From Flavobacterium salmonis (GTDB lineage: Bacteria; Bacteroidota; Bacteroidia; Flavobacteriales; Flavobacteriaceae), in contig NZ_CAIJDP010000060.1 of the NCBI RefSeq assembly GCF_903819435.1, forward strand, positions 542,022 through 606,021: 64,000 bases of DNA, given 5' to 3'. Every line of letters starts with the position of its first letter. Position 1 is the stretch's first letter. The notes under the pieces are model-generated. The model made no database searches and was not told the DNA's origin. It saw only the letters and a list, made by a program, of their open reading frames with translations. Of this stretch, positions 1-9,685 are shown in pieces. A program made the translations under genes and the position numbers.

Positions 1-1
1 T

Positions 2-547
2 ATTGAAGGAATGACACCGGCAGAATACAAAAATGGCGGAAAAAATCTAAACATTAATTATAGTTTTGCCGAAAGTCCGTTTGGCAATATTATTGTAGCT
101 TCTACAGAAAAAGGTATTTGCTTTATGGCTTTTGCCGAGAGTGAAGCATTAGGTTTTGAAAATTTAAATCACAAATTCCCAAATGCTGTATTTAATAGAA
201 AACTAGATCTAATTCAGCAAAATGCGTTGTTCATTTTTCAAAACGACTGGAGCCAGTTATCTGAAATCAAACTGCATTTAAAAGGAACTGATTTCCAGTT
301 AAAAGTTTGGGAAACGCTGCTAAAAATCCCAATGGGACAGCTTTCTACTTATATTTCTATTGCCCAGCAAATCGAAAAACCAAATGCTTCACGTGCTGTC
401 GGAACTGCAATTGGCAGCAATCCTGTAGCCTTTTTAATTCCATGCCATCGTGTGATTCAATCTTCTGGAATCTTTGGGGGCTATATGTGGGGAAATACCA
501 GAAAAACAGCTATTATTGGCTGGGAAGGCGCACAGATAAACCCTTAA
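2..547 (+). CDS. Ada-type methylated-DNA--protein-cysteine methyltransferase, C-terminal part (5' end outside window)
   Basis: Suicidal repair enzyme that moves alkyl groups from O6-alkylguanine or O4-alkylthymine to its own cysteine. The frame is open to the left edge and reads IEGMTPAEYKNGG before the methyltransferase domain. That is the usual junction of an AraC-type DNA-binding domain with the MGMT domain in Ada/AdaA proteins, so the ATG at 11 is probably internal. The active-site motif PCHRV is clear; its Cys is residue 145 counted from that ATG. The helix-turn-helix segment FQLKVWETLLKIPMGQLSTY and the SRAVGTA segment are also normal. The C-terminus is complete. The gene is followed on the same strand by two 2OG-Fe(II) oxygenases, the second an AlkB, which fits an adaptive response to alkylation. 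Identity as MGMT is secure; the bifunctional Ada form is inferred from the junction. Confidence 0.9.
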   Translation: MEGMTPAEYKNGGKNLNINYSFAESPFGNIIVASTEKGICFMAFAESEALGFENLNHKFPNAVFNRKLDLIQQNALFIFQNDWSQLSEIKLHLKGTDFQLKVWETLLKIPMGQLSTYISIAQQIEKPNASRAVGTAIGSNPVAFLIPCHRVIQSSGIFGGYMWGNTRKTAIIGWEGAQINP

Positions 548-691
548 TAAATTCATATACATATATTTTAGAAACACACTGTAGTGCGTATAATGAATGT
601 TTCGTAATCATTGCTGTTGACAATCTATACGTAGACACACCGTAGCGTGTCTTAACAATAAAATGAAATTCAAATACCAAAAAACTTCTTT

Positions 692-1405
692 ATGCCAAAT
701 ATACAATCAAAAATTGCTTCTCAAAACTGGGAAAGCATCACTGAATCTATGCACAAAAATGGCTTTGCAATTCTTGCAAACATTCTGAGTAATAAAGAAT
801 CCCAAGCTTTAAAAATGAATTATTCAAACCCAGATTTATATCGAAAAACGGTTGTTATGAAACGCTATCGATTTGGTTTGGGAGAGTACAAATATTTCAA
901 TTATCCGCTACCTGATTTGATTCAAAATATTCGAACTTCGATTTATTCAAAACTTGCTCCGATTGCTAATTCCTGGATGAAAGTTTTGAATATTAATACC
1001 GTTTTCCCTCTTACGCATCAGGAACTATTAAAACAATGTCATGACAATAATCAATTAAAAGCAACCGTTTTAATTCTAAAATATGGGAAAAGTGGTTTCA
1101 ATACTTTGCATCAGGATTTATATGGCGATGTTTATTTTCCAATGCAAATTGTACTTTTTCTAAATGAACCTGATGAAGATTTTACCGGTGGTGAATTTGT
1201 TTTGACGCAGCAAACACCGAGAGCACAATCAAAAGCCATTGTTTTAAAACCTAAAAAGGGAGATATTTTGATTTTTACTACTAATTTCAGACCTGTAAAA
1301 GGCACAAAAGGATATTATCGTGTGAACATGAAACATGGTGTGAGTGAGATTCATTCTGGTCAAAGATATACATTAGGCATTATATTTCATGATGCACTTT
1401 CTTAA
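692..1405 (+). CDS. 2OG-Fe(II) oxygenase (prolyl-4-hydroxylase-like)
   Basis: Predicted Fe(II)/2-oxoglutarate-dependent dioxygenase of 237 residues. The facial triad is visible as H140-x-D142 (TLHQDLYGD) and H215 (NMKHGVSEI), with R225 (GQRYTLG) placed to bind 2-oxoglutarate. The core FTGGEFVLTQ...KGDILIF is the usual double-stranded beta-helix pattern. No signal peptide, so it should be cytoplasmic. It lies between an Ada-type methyltransferase and an AlkB gene, all on the same strand with gaps of 144 and 75 bases. That suggests a role with alkylation repair, but the substrate (nucleic acid base or protein) cannot be told from sequence. Fold confident, function inferred. Confidence 0.8.
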   Translation: MPNIQSKIASQNWESITESMHKNGFAILANILSNKESQALKMNYSNPDLYRKTVVMKRYRFGLGEYKYFNYPLPDLIQNIRTSIYSKLAPIANSWMKVLNINTVFPLTHQELLKQCHDNNQLKATVLILKYGKSGFNTLHQDLYGDVYFPMQIVLFLNEPDEDFTGGEFVLTQQTPRAQSKAIVLKPKKGDILIFTTNFRPVKGTKGYYRVNMKHGVSEIHSGQRYTLGIIFHDALS

Positions 1406-1480
1406 ATCATAAATCTATGATATATCCTGTACAGATACACTTCAATACATCTCTACGACAAAAACACCTATAAAACTATA

Positions 1481-2320
1481 ATGATACGACATTGTAAAAT
1501 TTCAGATATCGATCTTCGAAATAAAATTAAAAAAGGCGAAATTTGCTTTGGTGGAAACCGAAAATTAAAAATCTACGGAACTCTAAAATGTTCTTCGGGA
1601 AAAAGAATGAAACGTGAGAATCGTGTTTTCTTTTTATCTGAAAATGAAGCTAAAGAAAACGGTTTCAGACCATGCGGGCATTGTATGAAAACCAATTATC
1701 AAAACTGGAAAATGGACTTATTTAATCCCCAGACAGATGAAAATACGAATTTGCTTCCGAAAGATGGAACGGTGAATTATTATGGAAAATTGTTTTCGAA
1801 ATCCGAATCTGATTTTTATCGTGATACATTTCTGAACAGCATTGAATGGAAAAATGACGAAGCCATTATCTTCGGAAAATTAATTTTGACTAAAAGAAAA
1901 GTAGCCTGGTACGGCGATCAGGAATTTGAATACACGTATTCTAATACTACAAAAAAAGCTTTGACCTGGACTGCTGAACTTTTAGAATTAAAGAAAATCA
2001 TTGAAGAAAAAACTGGAGAAACTTTCAATTCCTGCCTCTTGAATTTATATCATTCTGGTGAAGAAGGAATGGCATGGCACAGCGATGCTGAAAAAGATTT
2101 AAAGAAAAACGGTGCGATTGGCTCGGTAAGCTTTGGAGCAGAACGTAAGTTTGCTTTTAAACATAAAGAAACCAAAGAAACGGTTTCTTTAATTTTAGAA
2201 CATGGTAGTGTATTGGTTATGAAAGATGAAACTCAAACACATTGGCTACACCGTCTTCCTCCAACAAAAACTACTTCAAAACCAAGGGTAAATCTAACTT
2301 TTCGAACAATTGTTGGGTAG
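1481..2320 (+). CDS. alkB: Ada-like metal-binding domain fused to AlkB DNA/RNA dealkylase
   Basis: Oxidative demethylase of 1-methyladenine and 3-methylcytosine type lesions. Residues 79-279 form an AlkB domain: H200-x-D202 (MAWHSDAEKD), H257 (HWLHRLPPT), and R269 and R275 in the closing PRVNLTFR motif. Residues 1-77 resemble the Ada N-terminal metal-binding domain (YGTLKC at C37, ENRVFF, GFRPCGHC with C65 and C68). The second Ada cysteine (C42 in E. coli Ada) is replaced by the SSGK context, so the four-Cys zinc site is incomplete as written. Met78, opening MDLFNPQTDENTNLLP, sits where stand-alone AlkB proteins start, so this looks like a fusion of two formerly separate genes. It is the third gene of a likely alkylation-repair set. 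Confidence 0.9.
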   Translation: MIRHCKISDIDLRNKIKKGEICFGGNRKLKIYGTLKCSSGKRMKRENRVFFLSENEAKENGFRPCGHCMKTNYQNWKMDLFNPQTDENTNLLPKDGTVNYYGKLFSKSESDFYRDTFLNSIEWKNDEAIIFGKLILTKRKVAWYGDQEFEYTYSNTTKKALTWTAELLELKKIIEEKTGETFNSCLLNLYHSGEEGMAWHSDAEKDLKKNGAIGSVSFGAERKFAFKHKETKETVSLILEHGSVLVMKDETQTHWLHRLPPTKTTSKPRVNLTFRTIVG

Positions 2321-2447
2321 CTTAAATTTGAATTTTAGTATTAATGCATTAAAAAGTAAAACTTAATGACAAAGAAATCTTTTTATTTACTTCTTTTTTG
2401 CTCGTAACATTCTCATACAAACAAAACTAATTTTTTAATTTTCGATC

Positions 2448-2479
2448 AGACCTTAAATTTTAAATCTAATTTAAGGTCT
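2448..2479. terminator. Bidirectional hairpin terminator between alkB and murF
   Basis: A 12-base perfect inverted repeat (2448-2459 against 2468-2479, arm AGACCTTAAATT) with an 8-base loop. It lies between two convergent genes and is flanked by AT-rich sequence on both sides. Confidence 0.7.
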
Positions 2480-2495
2480 TAATTTAATCCCTATA

Positions 2496-3782
2496 TTAAA
2501 GAAAATCCAAAGTTCTTTCTAACGCCATACCACGTGATCCTTTAATCAATATGGTACTTTTTACTTTAAATTTATTATCTCTTAAGTATTCGGAAAAATC
2601 TTCAAAAGTTTCAAAAAAATAAAGATTTTCTTTAGAAATACGATTTTCATAAAATGATTTTCCAATCAAATAACAAACAGATTTATCCTGACCTTCCAAA
2701 GAATCAACAATAACTTTATGCTCGTGCTGACTTTCACTTCCAAGCTCAAACATGTCGCCTAAAATCATCACTTTATTTTGATTATCTAATTGTAAAAAAT
2801 TAGTTATCGCCACAGCCATACTACTCGGGTTAGCATTATAGGCATCCAGAATAATTTCAAATGATTCTTTTTTTAATAACTGGGATCGATTATTGGTTGG
2901 AGTATAATTTTCAATTGCAGTTTTAATATCTCTGTCGTCAACTTTAAAATGATTTCCGATAGCAACTGCCGCATTAATATTATTGGCGTTATAAAGTCCA
3001 ATCAAATTAGATTTTACAAAAAAATCATCATAATTAATCTCAACAAACGGATTTGCCTGAATCTCCTGAACGCTAATATCAGCAAGATTATTCTGCAGAC
3101 CAAATGTGAATAATTTGATTTTTTTTGATTTTTCAACCTGAATAGGATCATCCAAATTAACAAAAGCCAATTTGTCGTTTTCAAATAAATATTTATACAT
3201 CTCACTTTTTCCTTCAATCACACCTTCAACACCTCCAAAACCTTCTAAGTGAGCCTTTCCAAAATTTGTAATATAACCATAATCAGGCTGGGCTATTGAA
3301 CATAAAAACTCAATTTCTTTTTTATGATTAGCTCCCATCTCTACAATTCCAATCTCAGTTTCACTTGTAAAAGATAATAAGGTCAACGGAACTCCAATAT
3401 GATTATTTAAGTTTCCGACTGTTGCTTTTGTCTTATATTTTTGCGCCAAAACAACATTTATAAGTTCTTTTGTCGTTGTTTTACCATTACTTCCTGTCAA
3501 TGCAACAATAGGAATTTTTAAATATTGTCTATGAAATTTTGCTAACTCCTGTAAAGTTTCTAAACTATTTTCTACCAGAATTGTCCTCTCGTCAATTATA
3601 TATGACGGATTATCAATTATTACATACAAAGCCTCACGTTCAAGTGCTTCCTTAGCAAAAGTATTAGCATCAAAATTTTCTCCTTTGATAGCAAAAAAAA
3701 TAGAATCTTTTTCAATTTTACGAGTATCAATTGAAAGAGATTTACATTTTAAAAATAAGTTATGAATTTCTTTAATATTCAT
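2496..3782 (-). CDS. murF: UDP-N-acetylmuramoyl-tripeptide--D-alanyl-D-alanine ligase
   Basis: Last cytoplasmic Mur ligase. It joins D-Ala-D-Ala to UDP-MurNAc-tripeptide with ATP during peptidoglycan precursor synthesis. The 428 residues show the MurF order: N-terminal UDP-binding domain (residues 1-85), the ATP P-loop TGSNGKTTTK (G97-T103), the central EMGANHKKEI segment, and the C-terminal LDAYNANPSSM and LGDMFELG motifs characteristic of MurF. Length is normal. It lies 115 bases downstream of gldJ on the same strand, with a hairpin terminator between them. I know this gldJ-murF adjacency from Flavobacterium. Confidence 0.96.
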   Translation of the reverse strand: MNIKEIHNLFLKCKSLSIDTRKIEKDSIFFAIKGENFDANTFAKEALEREALYVIIDNPSYIIDERTILVENSLETLQELAKFHRQYLKIPIVALTGSNGKTTTKELINVVLAQKYKTKATVGNLNNHIGVPLTLLSFTSETEIGIVEMGANHKKEIEFLCSIAQPDYGYITNFGKAHLEGFGGVEGVIEGKSEMYKYLFENDKLAFVNLDDPIQVEKSKKIKLFTFGLQNNLADISVQEIQANPFVEINYDDFFVKSNLIGLYNANNINAAVAIGNHFKVDDRDIKTAIENYTPTNNRSQLLKKESFEIILDAYNANPSSMAVAITNFLQLDNQNKVMILGDMFELGSESQHEHKVIVDSLEGQDKSVCYLIGKSFYENRISKENLYFFETFEDFSEYLRDNKFKVKSTILIKGSRGMALERTLDFL

Positions 3783-3825
3783 TTTATAAGCAATTATTTA
3801 GATTATAAAAATAGAAAAAAACAAT

Positions 3826-3878
3826 AAAAAAATTCCAAATTCCTTACTGAACGCAGCTTTGGAATTTGGAATTTTTTT
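3826..3878. terminator. Hairpin terminator downstream of gldJ
   Basis: Inverted repeat AAAAATTCCAAATTCC (about 3827-3843) against GGAATTTGGAATTTTT (3861-3877), with A and T tracts on the two sides, between gldJ and murF. It may limit read-through into murF. Confidence 0.6.
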
Positions 3879-3897
3879 ATTTTGGAATTTCTAAAAT

Positions 3898-5589
3898 TTA
3901 ATTCCTTGGTGATTTTCTTCTTTCAGTTTTAGCACCTACTCTAGACATTGCACATCTGAATCCGATGTAGTCAGTTGCCATATCCTGAGGGAAGTATCTT
4001 CTTTGGGCAGGATCTAACCAGTAAGCTCTGTCTCTCCAAGAACCTCCTTTATAAACTCTTGCGTTATCGTTTATCAAAGTTGTTCTTTTACTTGAATTGT
4101 CATATTTTCTCACCATATTACCTAAACTATCTGTAGTAACATTGTGTATTGGAGAATTGTACATAGCTACTTTAGTACTGTCACCTGATTCAGAATCACC
4201 AAAGTCATAATATCTTGAAGATTGTTTATCACCATCTCTATAATTGATGTTATCACTTTTGCTGAAATTTTGTCTCAAATAAGTCTCATTTTCATCAACA
4301 GGAACACGAGCTATTTCTCCAGGTAAATTTGTAGCAACTACTTTACCATTGCTTAAAGTTTGGTATTTGATATTATCTTTTGTGATAATTTCTAACTTAC
4401 CATCTTTACCAATTTTATTTTTAGCATATTGATTTCCTCTATAGTAGTTAAAATCATTTGCTTCGTTATCGATTATTGGTCTGTAAACATCGGCAACCCA
4501 TTCTGCTACGTTACCAGCCATATCATATAAACCGAAATCATTTGCAGGATAACTTTTTACATTATTTGTAATATCTGCACCATCATCTGACCATCCGGCG
4601 ATTCCACCGTAGTCACCATTTCCTTGTTTAAAGTTGGCCAATTGATCTCCTCTGTTTTTACGTTTTGCTGAACGAGTATAATCTCCAGACCAAGGGTATT
4701 TCTTTTGTCCTTTGTAAATATTATATTCTCTTTGTCCAACATCTGCAGCTGCTGCATATTCCCATTCAGCTTCTGTAGGAAGTCTGTATTCTGGCAAAAT
4801 AACACCTGAAGAACGTTGTGCATAAACATTTTTTTGTTCTTCTACAGTACCATCTTTACCTTTTTTAGGTCTTCTTCCATTAGGGCTTTTCTTTAGAACT
4901 ATTTCTTCATTTCCTCCATAAGAAGTAGATGGAGATGCAAGATAAGCTTCTGTATTAAACAAACTTTCAGCACTAACATCTTGTGTTTTGGCACCTCTTT
5001 TAATATATCTTTCTTTTTCTAAAACAGCTTCGTTAACACGGTCAGTTCTCCATTTACTAAATTCAACTGCCTGAATCCAATTAACACCAACTACCGGATA
5101 GTTAGCATATGCAGGATGTCTTAGATAATTATTTGTCATCGTCTCGTTGTATCCTAAACGATTTCTCCATACCAAAGTATCTGGTGATGCACCTGCATAA
5201 ATATTTTTATAGGTTTCTTCTGTTGGTGGAAAAACTTTTTTCAGCCACTCAAGGTATTCCAAATACATACCATTGGTTACTTCTGTTTCATCCATGTAAA
5301 ATGACTGAACGTGTTGTTGAGTTGGGGTGTTATTCCAATCATGCATAACATCATCCTGTACTTTACCCATAGTAAATGTACCTCCTTCAACGAAAACTAA
5401 ACCAGGTCCAGCCTGTTGTTTTTTTCCTGCATTTCTAGCAGCCGTTCCATTTTGACTGTCAACGTCCCAACCTGTTGCTCTTGAAGCTCGGCTTGAACTT
5501 GATTTTTTGCTACAACTAGCCGTGCCCAACATCAATACTATTGACATCATTACTTGCAAGGCTACAATTTTGTTTACTTTCATACTCAT
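3898..5589 (-). CDS. gldJ: Gliding motility / type IX secretion lipoprotein GldJ
   Basis: Outer-membrane-associated lipoprotein needed for gliding and for stability of the GldK-N part of the type IX secretion machine. 563 residues. The signal peptide ends in the lipobox LGTASC, with C26 as lipidation site. The rest is an FGE-sulfatase-like domain (GGTFTMG near residue 70, RLPTEAEWEYAAAADVG, DFGLYDMAGNVAEWVADVY, VYKGGSWRDRAYWLDPAQR, IGFRCAMS), as in GldJ and GldK. The fold is that of formylglycine-generating enzymes but its role here is structural. It is divergent from porU, which shares the 207-base upstream region. A second Met two codons in (5583) is an equally possible start. Confidence 0.95.
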   Translation of the reverse strand: MSMKVNKIVALQVMMSIVLMLGTASCSKKSSSSRASRATGWDVDSQNGTAARNAGKKQQAGPGLVFVEGGTFTMGKVQDDVMHDWNNTPTQQHVQSFYMDETEVTNGMYLEYLEWLKKVFPPTEETYKNIYAGASPDTLVWRNRLGYNETMTNNYLRHPAYANYPVVGVNWIQAVEFSKWRTDRVNEAVLEKERYIKRGAKTQDVSAESLFNTEAYLASPSTSYGGNEEIVLKKSPNGRRPKKGKDGTVEEQKNVYAQRSSGVILPEYRLPTEAEWEYAAAADVGQREYNIYKGQKKYPWSGDYTRSAKRKNRGDQLANFKQGNGDYGGIAGWSDDGADITNNVKSYPANDFGLYDMAGNVAEWVADVYRPIIDNEANDFNYYRGNQYAKNKIGKDGKLEIITKDNIKYQTLSNGKVVATNLPGEIARVPVDENETYLRQNFSKSDNINYRDGDKQSSRYYDFGDSESGDSTKVAMYNSPIHNVTTDSLGNMVRKYDNSSKRTTLINDNARVYKGGSWRDRAYWLDPAQRRYFPQDMATDYIGFRCAMSRVGAKTERRKSPRN

Positions 5590-5706
5590 TCTTAGGTGAT
5601 AAATTTAGGTGCTGCAATATAATAATTAACATTTAATTAGCAACATGTGTTCTAATAATTTTATTTAGCTGTTTTTTACCAGAAAATAACCTATAGTTTC
5701 GAAACG

Positions 5707-5714
5707 CAAAAATA
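5707..5714 (-). promoter_or_regulatory. Possible -7 element for gldJ
   Basis: On the minus strand this reads TATTTTTG, a match to the Bacteroidota -7 consensus TAnnTTTG, about 120 bases before the gldJ start. No TTG at -33 was found, so support is weak. Confidence 0.25.
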
Positions 5715-5796
5715 TACTTTTTATTATTACTATAACATTAAATACTATATTTTTACTTACTAAAATATTTAAAAATTAATTTCGTTTTCTTTAGCT

Positions 5797-8700
5797 ATGA
5801 AACAAACCCTACTTTTATATCTTTTTTTAGCTCCTTTTTTTGTGTTTTCCCAGAAAAACGGTAGCCTCACAATAGATTGGCAAAATAAAAAAGAAATGAG
5901 TTTTGGGGATTTCAAAACAACAATACCTTACTTTACGGGTAATAATTTTCGATACGACCTTACTAAAAAAAACATATCATTATTGTTTAAGCCTAATTAT
6001 TCGGATTATTCAAGCAGCAATGACGTTCAAATCACCAACATTGTTTACGAATCTGTTTCAGTTACAGATTTAGGCGATTTATCATTAATAAACATCCCCA
6101 AGCAACCAAACGAGACTCTTCTAATTGCTACTTCCCGGGATGAAAAACAAGGTTTCATATCTTTATCCCCGATTATATCTGAAGGAAATGGTTTTAAAAG
6201 AATCAAATCTTTCTCTTATTCAATAATAACCGGCAATTCTTCAAAAAGTAACAACTCTGCTTCAACTTTAAAATCAAATAGTATTTCAAATTCGGTTTTA
6301 TCCTCTGGCGACTGGTATCGTTTTTATATTGAAAAATCAGGTGTCTATAAAATTTCAAAATCTTTTTTACAAAGCCTTGGTTTTGATGCAGGCAAAAGTG
6401 ATCCTAAAAAAATTAAAATTTATGGAAATGGAGGAAGAATGCTTCCTTTATCTAATAACACTTATTATCCTGAAGATTTAATCGAAAATTCAATTCAGGT
6501 TATAGGCGAAAACGACGGCAGTTTTAATAACGAAGATTACATTCTTTTTTATGCTGAAGGAGTTAACAACTGGAATACTGAAAGCCAAACCAATATTAAC
6601 TTATACGACACTAAATCTTATTATTATATTACCACACAGGGAGGTGACGGGAAAAGAATTTCAAATATGATCCTTCCTACCGGAAACAGTACTTTAGAAT
6701 TAAACACTTTCGACGACCATCAATTTCACGAAATCGACAAAATCAACATTGTAAACACTGGACGACAATGGTTTGGCGAATCTTTCGAAATTAATCAGGA
6801 ACAGGAGTTTGAATTTAATTTTCCAAATATTGAAACTTCGACCCCTGTGAAAATAGAGGTTTTGACAGCTTCTGCCGCATTTACAAATACTTCTTTTGAT
6901 ATTTCTGCAAACGGTCAAAGCATTGGAAACATATCCTTTAGTTCACTTAACTCCGGCTCTGAATCGAAATTTGACCCTGGAAATCTACCCGGAAACACAA
7001 GCTTTACCGGATCTGAAAATGTAAAAATAAAACTCACCTATAATAATAATGGAGTACCGGGCTCTAAAGGATACCTTGATTATATTAATTTAACAGCAAA
7101 AAGGAAATTAACAGGTTACGGCAAGCAGTTCCAATTTCAATATGATCTGGCAGGCTCAACAACCGGCATTGTAAATTATAATGTTTCAAACACTTCAAGC
7201 ATTTCACAAATTTGGGATATTACAGACCTATATAATGTATCAAAAATTGAAAACAGTAATTTGAACAATTTAAGCTTCAAAGCTTCTTTAGGCGAAATTC
7301 GAAAATATATAGCAATTGATCCGGCAGATTATTATACTCCTTCAAGAGAAGGACAATCAAAAATTGCAAATCAAAACTTAAAAGGAACACTTTTAAAAAA
7401 TTCTCAAAACAACTTTCAAGATGTTGATTATTTAATCATCACACCAAAATCGCTGCTTTCACAAGCTGAAAAATTAGCTAATTTTCATAGAACTTATTCA
7501 AAATTAAATGTAAAAACTGTTACACTTGAAAATATCTATCAGGAATTTTCTTCAGGGAAACAAGACGTTGCAGCAATAAGAAACTGCATAAGATATGTTT
7601 ACAGAAACGCTTCATCTACAGACAAAAGAGTACGATATATAAATCTATTTGGCGATGCCTCATTCGATTACAAAAACCGCATTTCTAACAACAACAACAT
7701 TGTACCTATCTATCATGCACTAAACAGCGAGACTGTTGCAGAACGTTCATTTGCATCTGATGATTTTTATGGACTAATGGATGACAGCGAAGGAAATATA
7801 ACCAGCTACGCATTTGGAATTGATATTGCAGTAGGAAGAATGCTTGTCTCCAACAACACCCAGGCTGAGGAAATGGTTAATAAAGTTTTAGAATACCACA
7901 ATGCCAAGTCATATGGCAACTGGCGAAATAATTTTGTTTTAATTAGTGATGATTCTGACAAAGCTTCGGATGCTACATTACAATCACGTCAAAACACTTT
8001 AGCAGATAAAATTGCTGTCGAGAAACCTTTTTTCAATATTGACAAAATTTTTCTGGACTCCTATACAGAAGAAGCATCCGCAGGAGGTTCAAGGTATCCA
8101 AAAGCAAGATCAGATTTTTTTAATGCTTTTGAAAAAGGCGCATTGATTTTTAACTATTTAGGTCATGGTGGAGAAGACGGGCTATCTAGTGAAAGAATTT
8201 GGGAAAAATCAGATAGTCAAAATTTAAGCAATCAATACAAATATCCTTTATTTATAACTATTACCTGTGAGTTCTCACGCTTTGATGACCCAACACATCC
8301 AACAGCTGGAGAGTATACTTTTTGGAATCCAAAAGGTGGCGCAATTGCATTAGTAACAACTATCCGCTCAATCTTACAATACAATGCCGAAAATTTTAAC
8401 GACATCTTAGCAAAAAACCTCTTGTCTTACGGAGCTAATCAATACACATCTATCGCCGATGCACTTCGAGTTTCGAAAAATGAAACCCCAAGTACTTCGA
8501 GTAATGTTGTTTTGTACTTAGGAGATCCTGCAATAATGCTAGCCATTCCTAAACCCAAAATTAACTTAACAAAAGTAAATGACATAGCCGTTTCCGGAGC
8601 TATTGAAGATTTTAAATCTTTAGCAAAAATTAAAATATCAGGTGAAATTACTGATGAAAATAACAATATTCTAAGCAACTATAATGGAGAACTTTCGACT

Positions 8701-9636
8701 GCTATTTTTGACAAATTAATCACAAACACCACATTAAACAATAATGGCTCTAGCCCTCCGATACAGTTTAAAACCCAGGGCGAAACTATTTTTAGAGGAA
8801 ATGCTTCTGTTATAAATGGGCAGTTTGAATTTAGTTTTGTAGTTCCAAGAGACATACGAATCCCTGTTAATAATGGCAGAATTAGCTTTTATTCAAAAAA
8901 AAGCGATGTTTTAGAAAACCAATCAGGCTATAATGACATTATAAAAATTGGAGGAATTAACGAAAATGCTCCTCAGGACAATATTAGTCCAAAAGTTCAG
9001 TTATATATGAACGATGAAACTTTTGTGTCTGGAGGAATTACAAATAACTCCCCTTTCCTTTTAGCGCTTCTTGAAGACGAAAATGGAATCAATACAGCAA
9101 GTGGAATTGGGCATGATATTATTGCTATTTTAGATGGAGATGTTAGTAATCCTTATATTTTGAATGATTATTATCAAACAAAATTAGATGATTACACTAA
9201 TGGAAACTTACGTTTCCCATTACGTAATTTAAGTACTGGAATACACACTATCAGTTTTACCGCATGGGATGTTTACAACAATCCGGTAACAAGTGAAATA
9301 CAATTTATAGTCGTTGGTGACGAATCACTTACATTGACTCACGTTCTTAATTATCCAAATCCTTTTTCTACCTATACTCAATTTTGGTTTTCTCATAATA
9401 AACCTTATGAGCCTTTAGATGTTCAGGTACAGGTAATGACTATAACAGGAAAAATAGTCTGGACAAAAAATCAAATTATAACTACTGAAGGTTTTTTATC
9501 TAGAGAAATTACCTGGGACGGAAAAGACGATTTTGGAGATAAAATTGGAAAAGGAGTTTATATTTATAAGCTCACAGTTAAATCCAGTTTAACAAATAAA
9601 AAAGCAGAAAAGTATGAAAAACTTGTTATTCTATAA
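5797..9636 (+). CDS. porU: Type IX secretion system sortase PorU (gingipain-like C25 family)
   Basis: Cell-surface cysteine protease/transpeptidase that removes the C-terminal signal of type IX cargo and attaches cargo to the surface. 1279 residues. It has an N-terminal signal peptide (FLAPFFVFSQ) and a long beta-rich N-terminal region. The C25 peptidase domain contains the conserved YLGHGGEDG (H790) and ITITCEFSRFDDP (C824) catalytic motifs. It ends in its own type A-like C-terminal domain (YPNPFSTYTQFWF...GVYIYKLTV). Length agrees with flavobacterial PorU. porV starts 49 bases downstream on the same strand. Confidence 0.95.
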   Translation: MKQTLLLYLFLAPFFVFSQKNGSLTIDWQNKKEMSFGDFKTTIPYFTGNNFRYDLTKKNISLLFKPNYSDYSSSNDVQITNIVYESVSVTDLGDLSLINIPKQPNETLLIATSRDEKQGFISLSPIISEGNGFKRIKSFSYSIITGNSSKSNNSASTLKSNSISNSVLSSGDWYRFYIEKSGVYKISKSFLQSLGFDAGKSDPKKIKIYGNGGRMLPLSNNTYYPEDLIENSIQVIGENDGSFNNEDYILFYAEGVNNWNTESQTNINLYDTKSYYYITTQGGDGKRISNMILPTGNSTLELNTFDDHQFHEIDKINIVNTGRQWFGESFEINQEQEFEFNFPNIETSTPVKIEVLTASAAFTNTSFDISANGQSIGNISFSSLNSGSESKFDPGNLPGNTSFTGSENVKIKLTYNNNGVPGSKGYLDYINLTAKRKLTGYGKQFQFQYDLAGSTTGIVNYNVSNTSSISQIWDITDLYNVSKIENSNLNNLSFKASLGEIRKYIAIDPADYYTPSREGQSKIANQNLKGTLLKNSQNNFQDVDYLIITPKSLLSQAEKLANFHRTYSKLNVKTVTLENIYQEFSSGKQDVAAIRNCIRYVYRNASSTDKRVRYINLFGDASFDYKNRISNNNNIVPIYHALNSETVAERSFASDDFYGLMDDSEGNITSYAFGIDIAVGRMLVSNNTQAEEMVNKVLEYHNAKSYGNWRNNFVLISDDSDKASDATLQSRQNTLADKIAVEKPFFNIDKIFLDSYTEEASAGGSRYPKARSDFFNAFEKGALIFNYLGHGGEDGLSSERIWEKSDSQNLSNQYKYPLFITITCEFSRFDDPTHPTAGEYTFWNPKGGAIALVTTIRSILQYNAENFNDILAKNLLSYGANQYTSIADALRVSKNETPSTSSNVVLYLGDPAIMLAIPKPKINLTKVNDIAVSGAIEDFKSLAKIKISGEITDENNNILSNYNGELSTAIFDKLITNTTLNNNGSSPPIQFKTQGETIFRGNASVINGQFEFSFVVPRDIRIPVNNGRISFYSKKSDVLENQSGYNDIIKIGGINENAPQDNISPKVQLYMNDETFVSGGITNNSPFLLALLEDENGINTASGIGHDIIAILDGDVSNPYILNDYYQTKLDDYTNGNLRFPLRNLSTGIHTISFTAWDVYNNPVTSEIQFIVVGDESLTLTHVLNYPNPFSTYTQFWFSHNKPYEPLDVQVQVMTITGKIVWTKNQIITTEGFLSREITWDGKDDFGDKIGKGVYIYKLTVKSSLTNKKAEKYEKLVIL

Positions 9637-9638
9637 TA

Positions 9639-9646
9639 TATATTTG
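9639..9646 (+). promoter_or_regulatory. Possible -7 element for porV
   Basis: TATATTTG fits TAnnTTTG exactly and lies 40 bases before the porV start, just after the porU stop. The nearest TTG (9623-9625) is only 13 bases upstream, closer than usual. porV may therefore have a secondary promoter besides read-through from porU. Confidence 0.3.
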
Positions 9647-9685
9647 CACAACCAACAACATAAACTAACACCTTACTTAATATAA

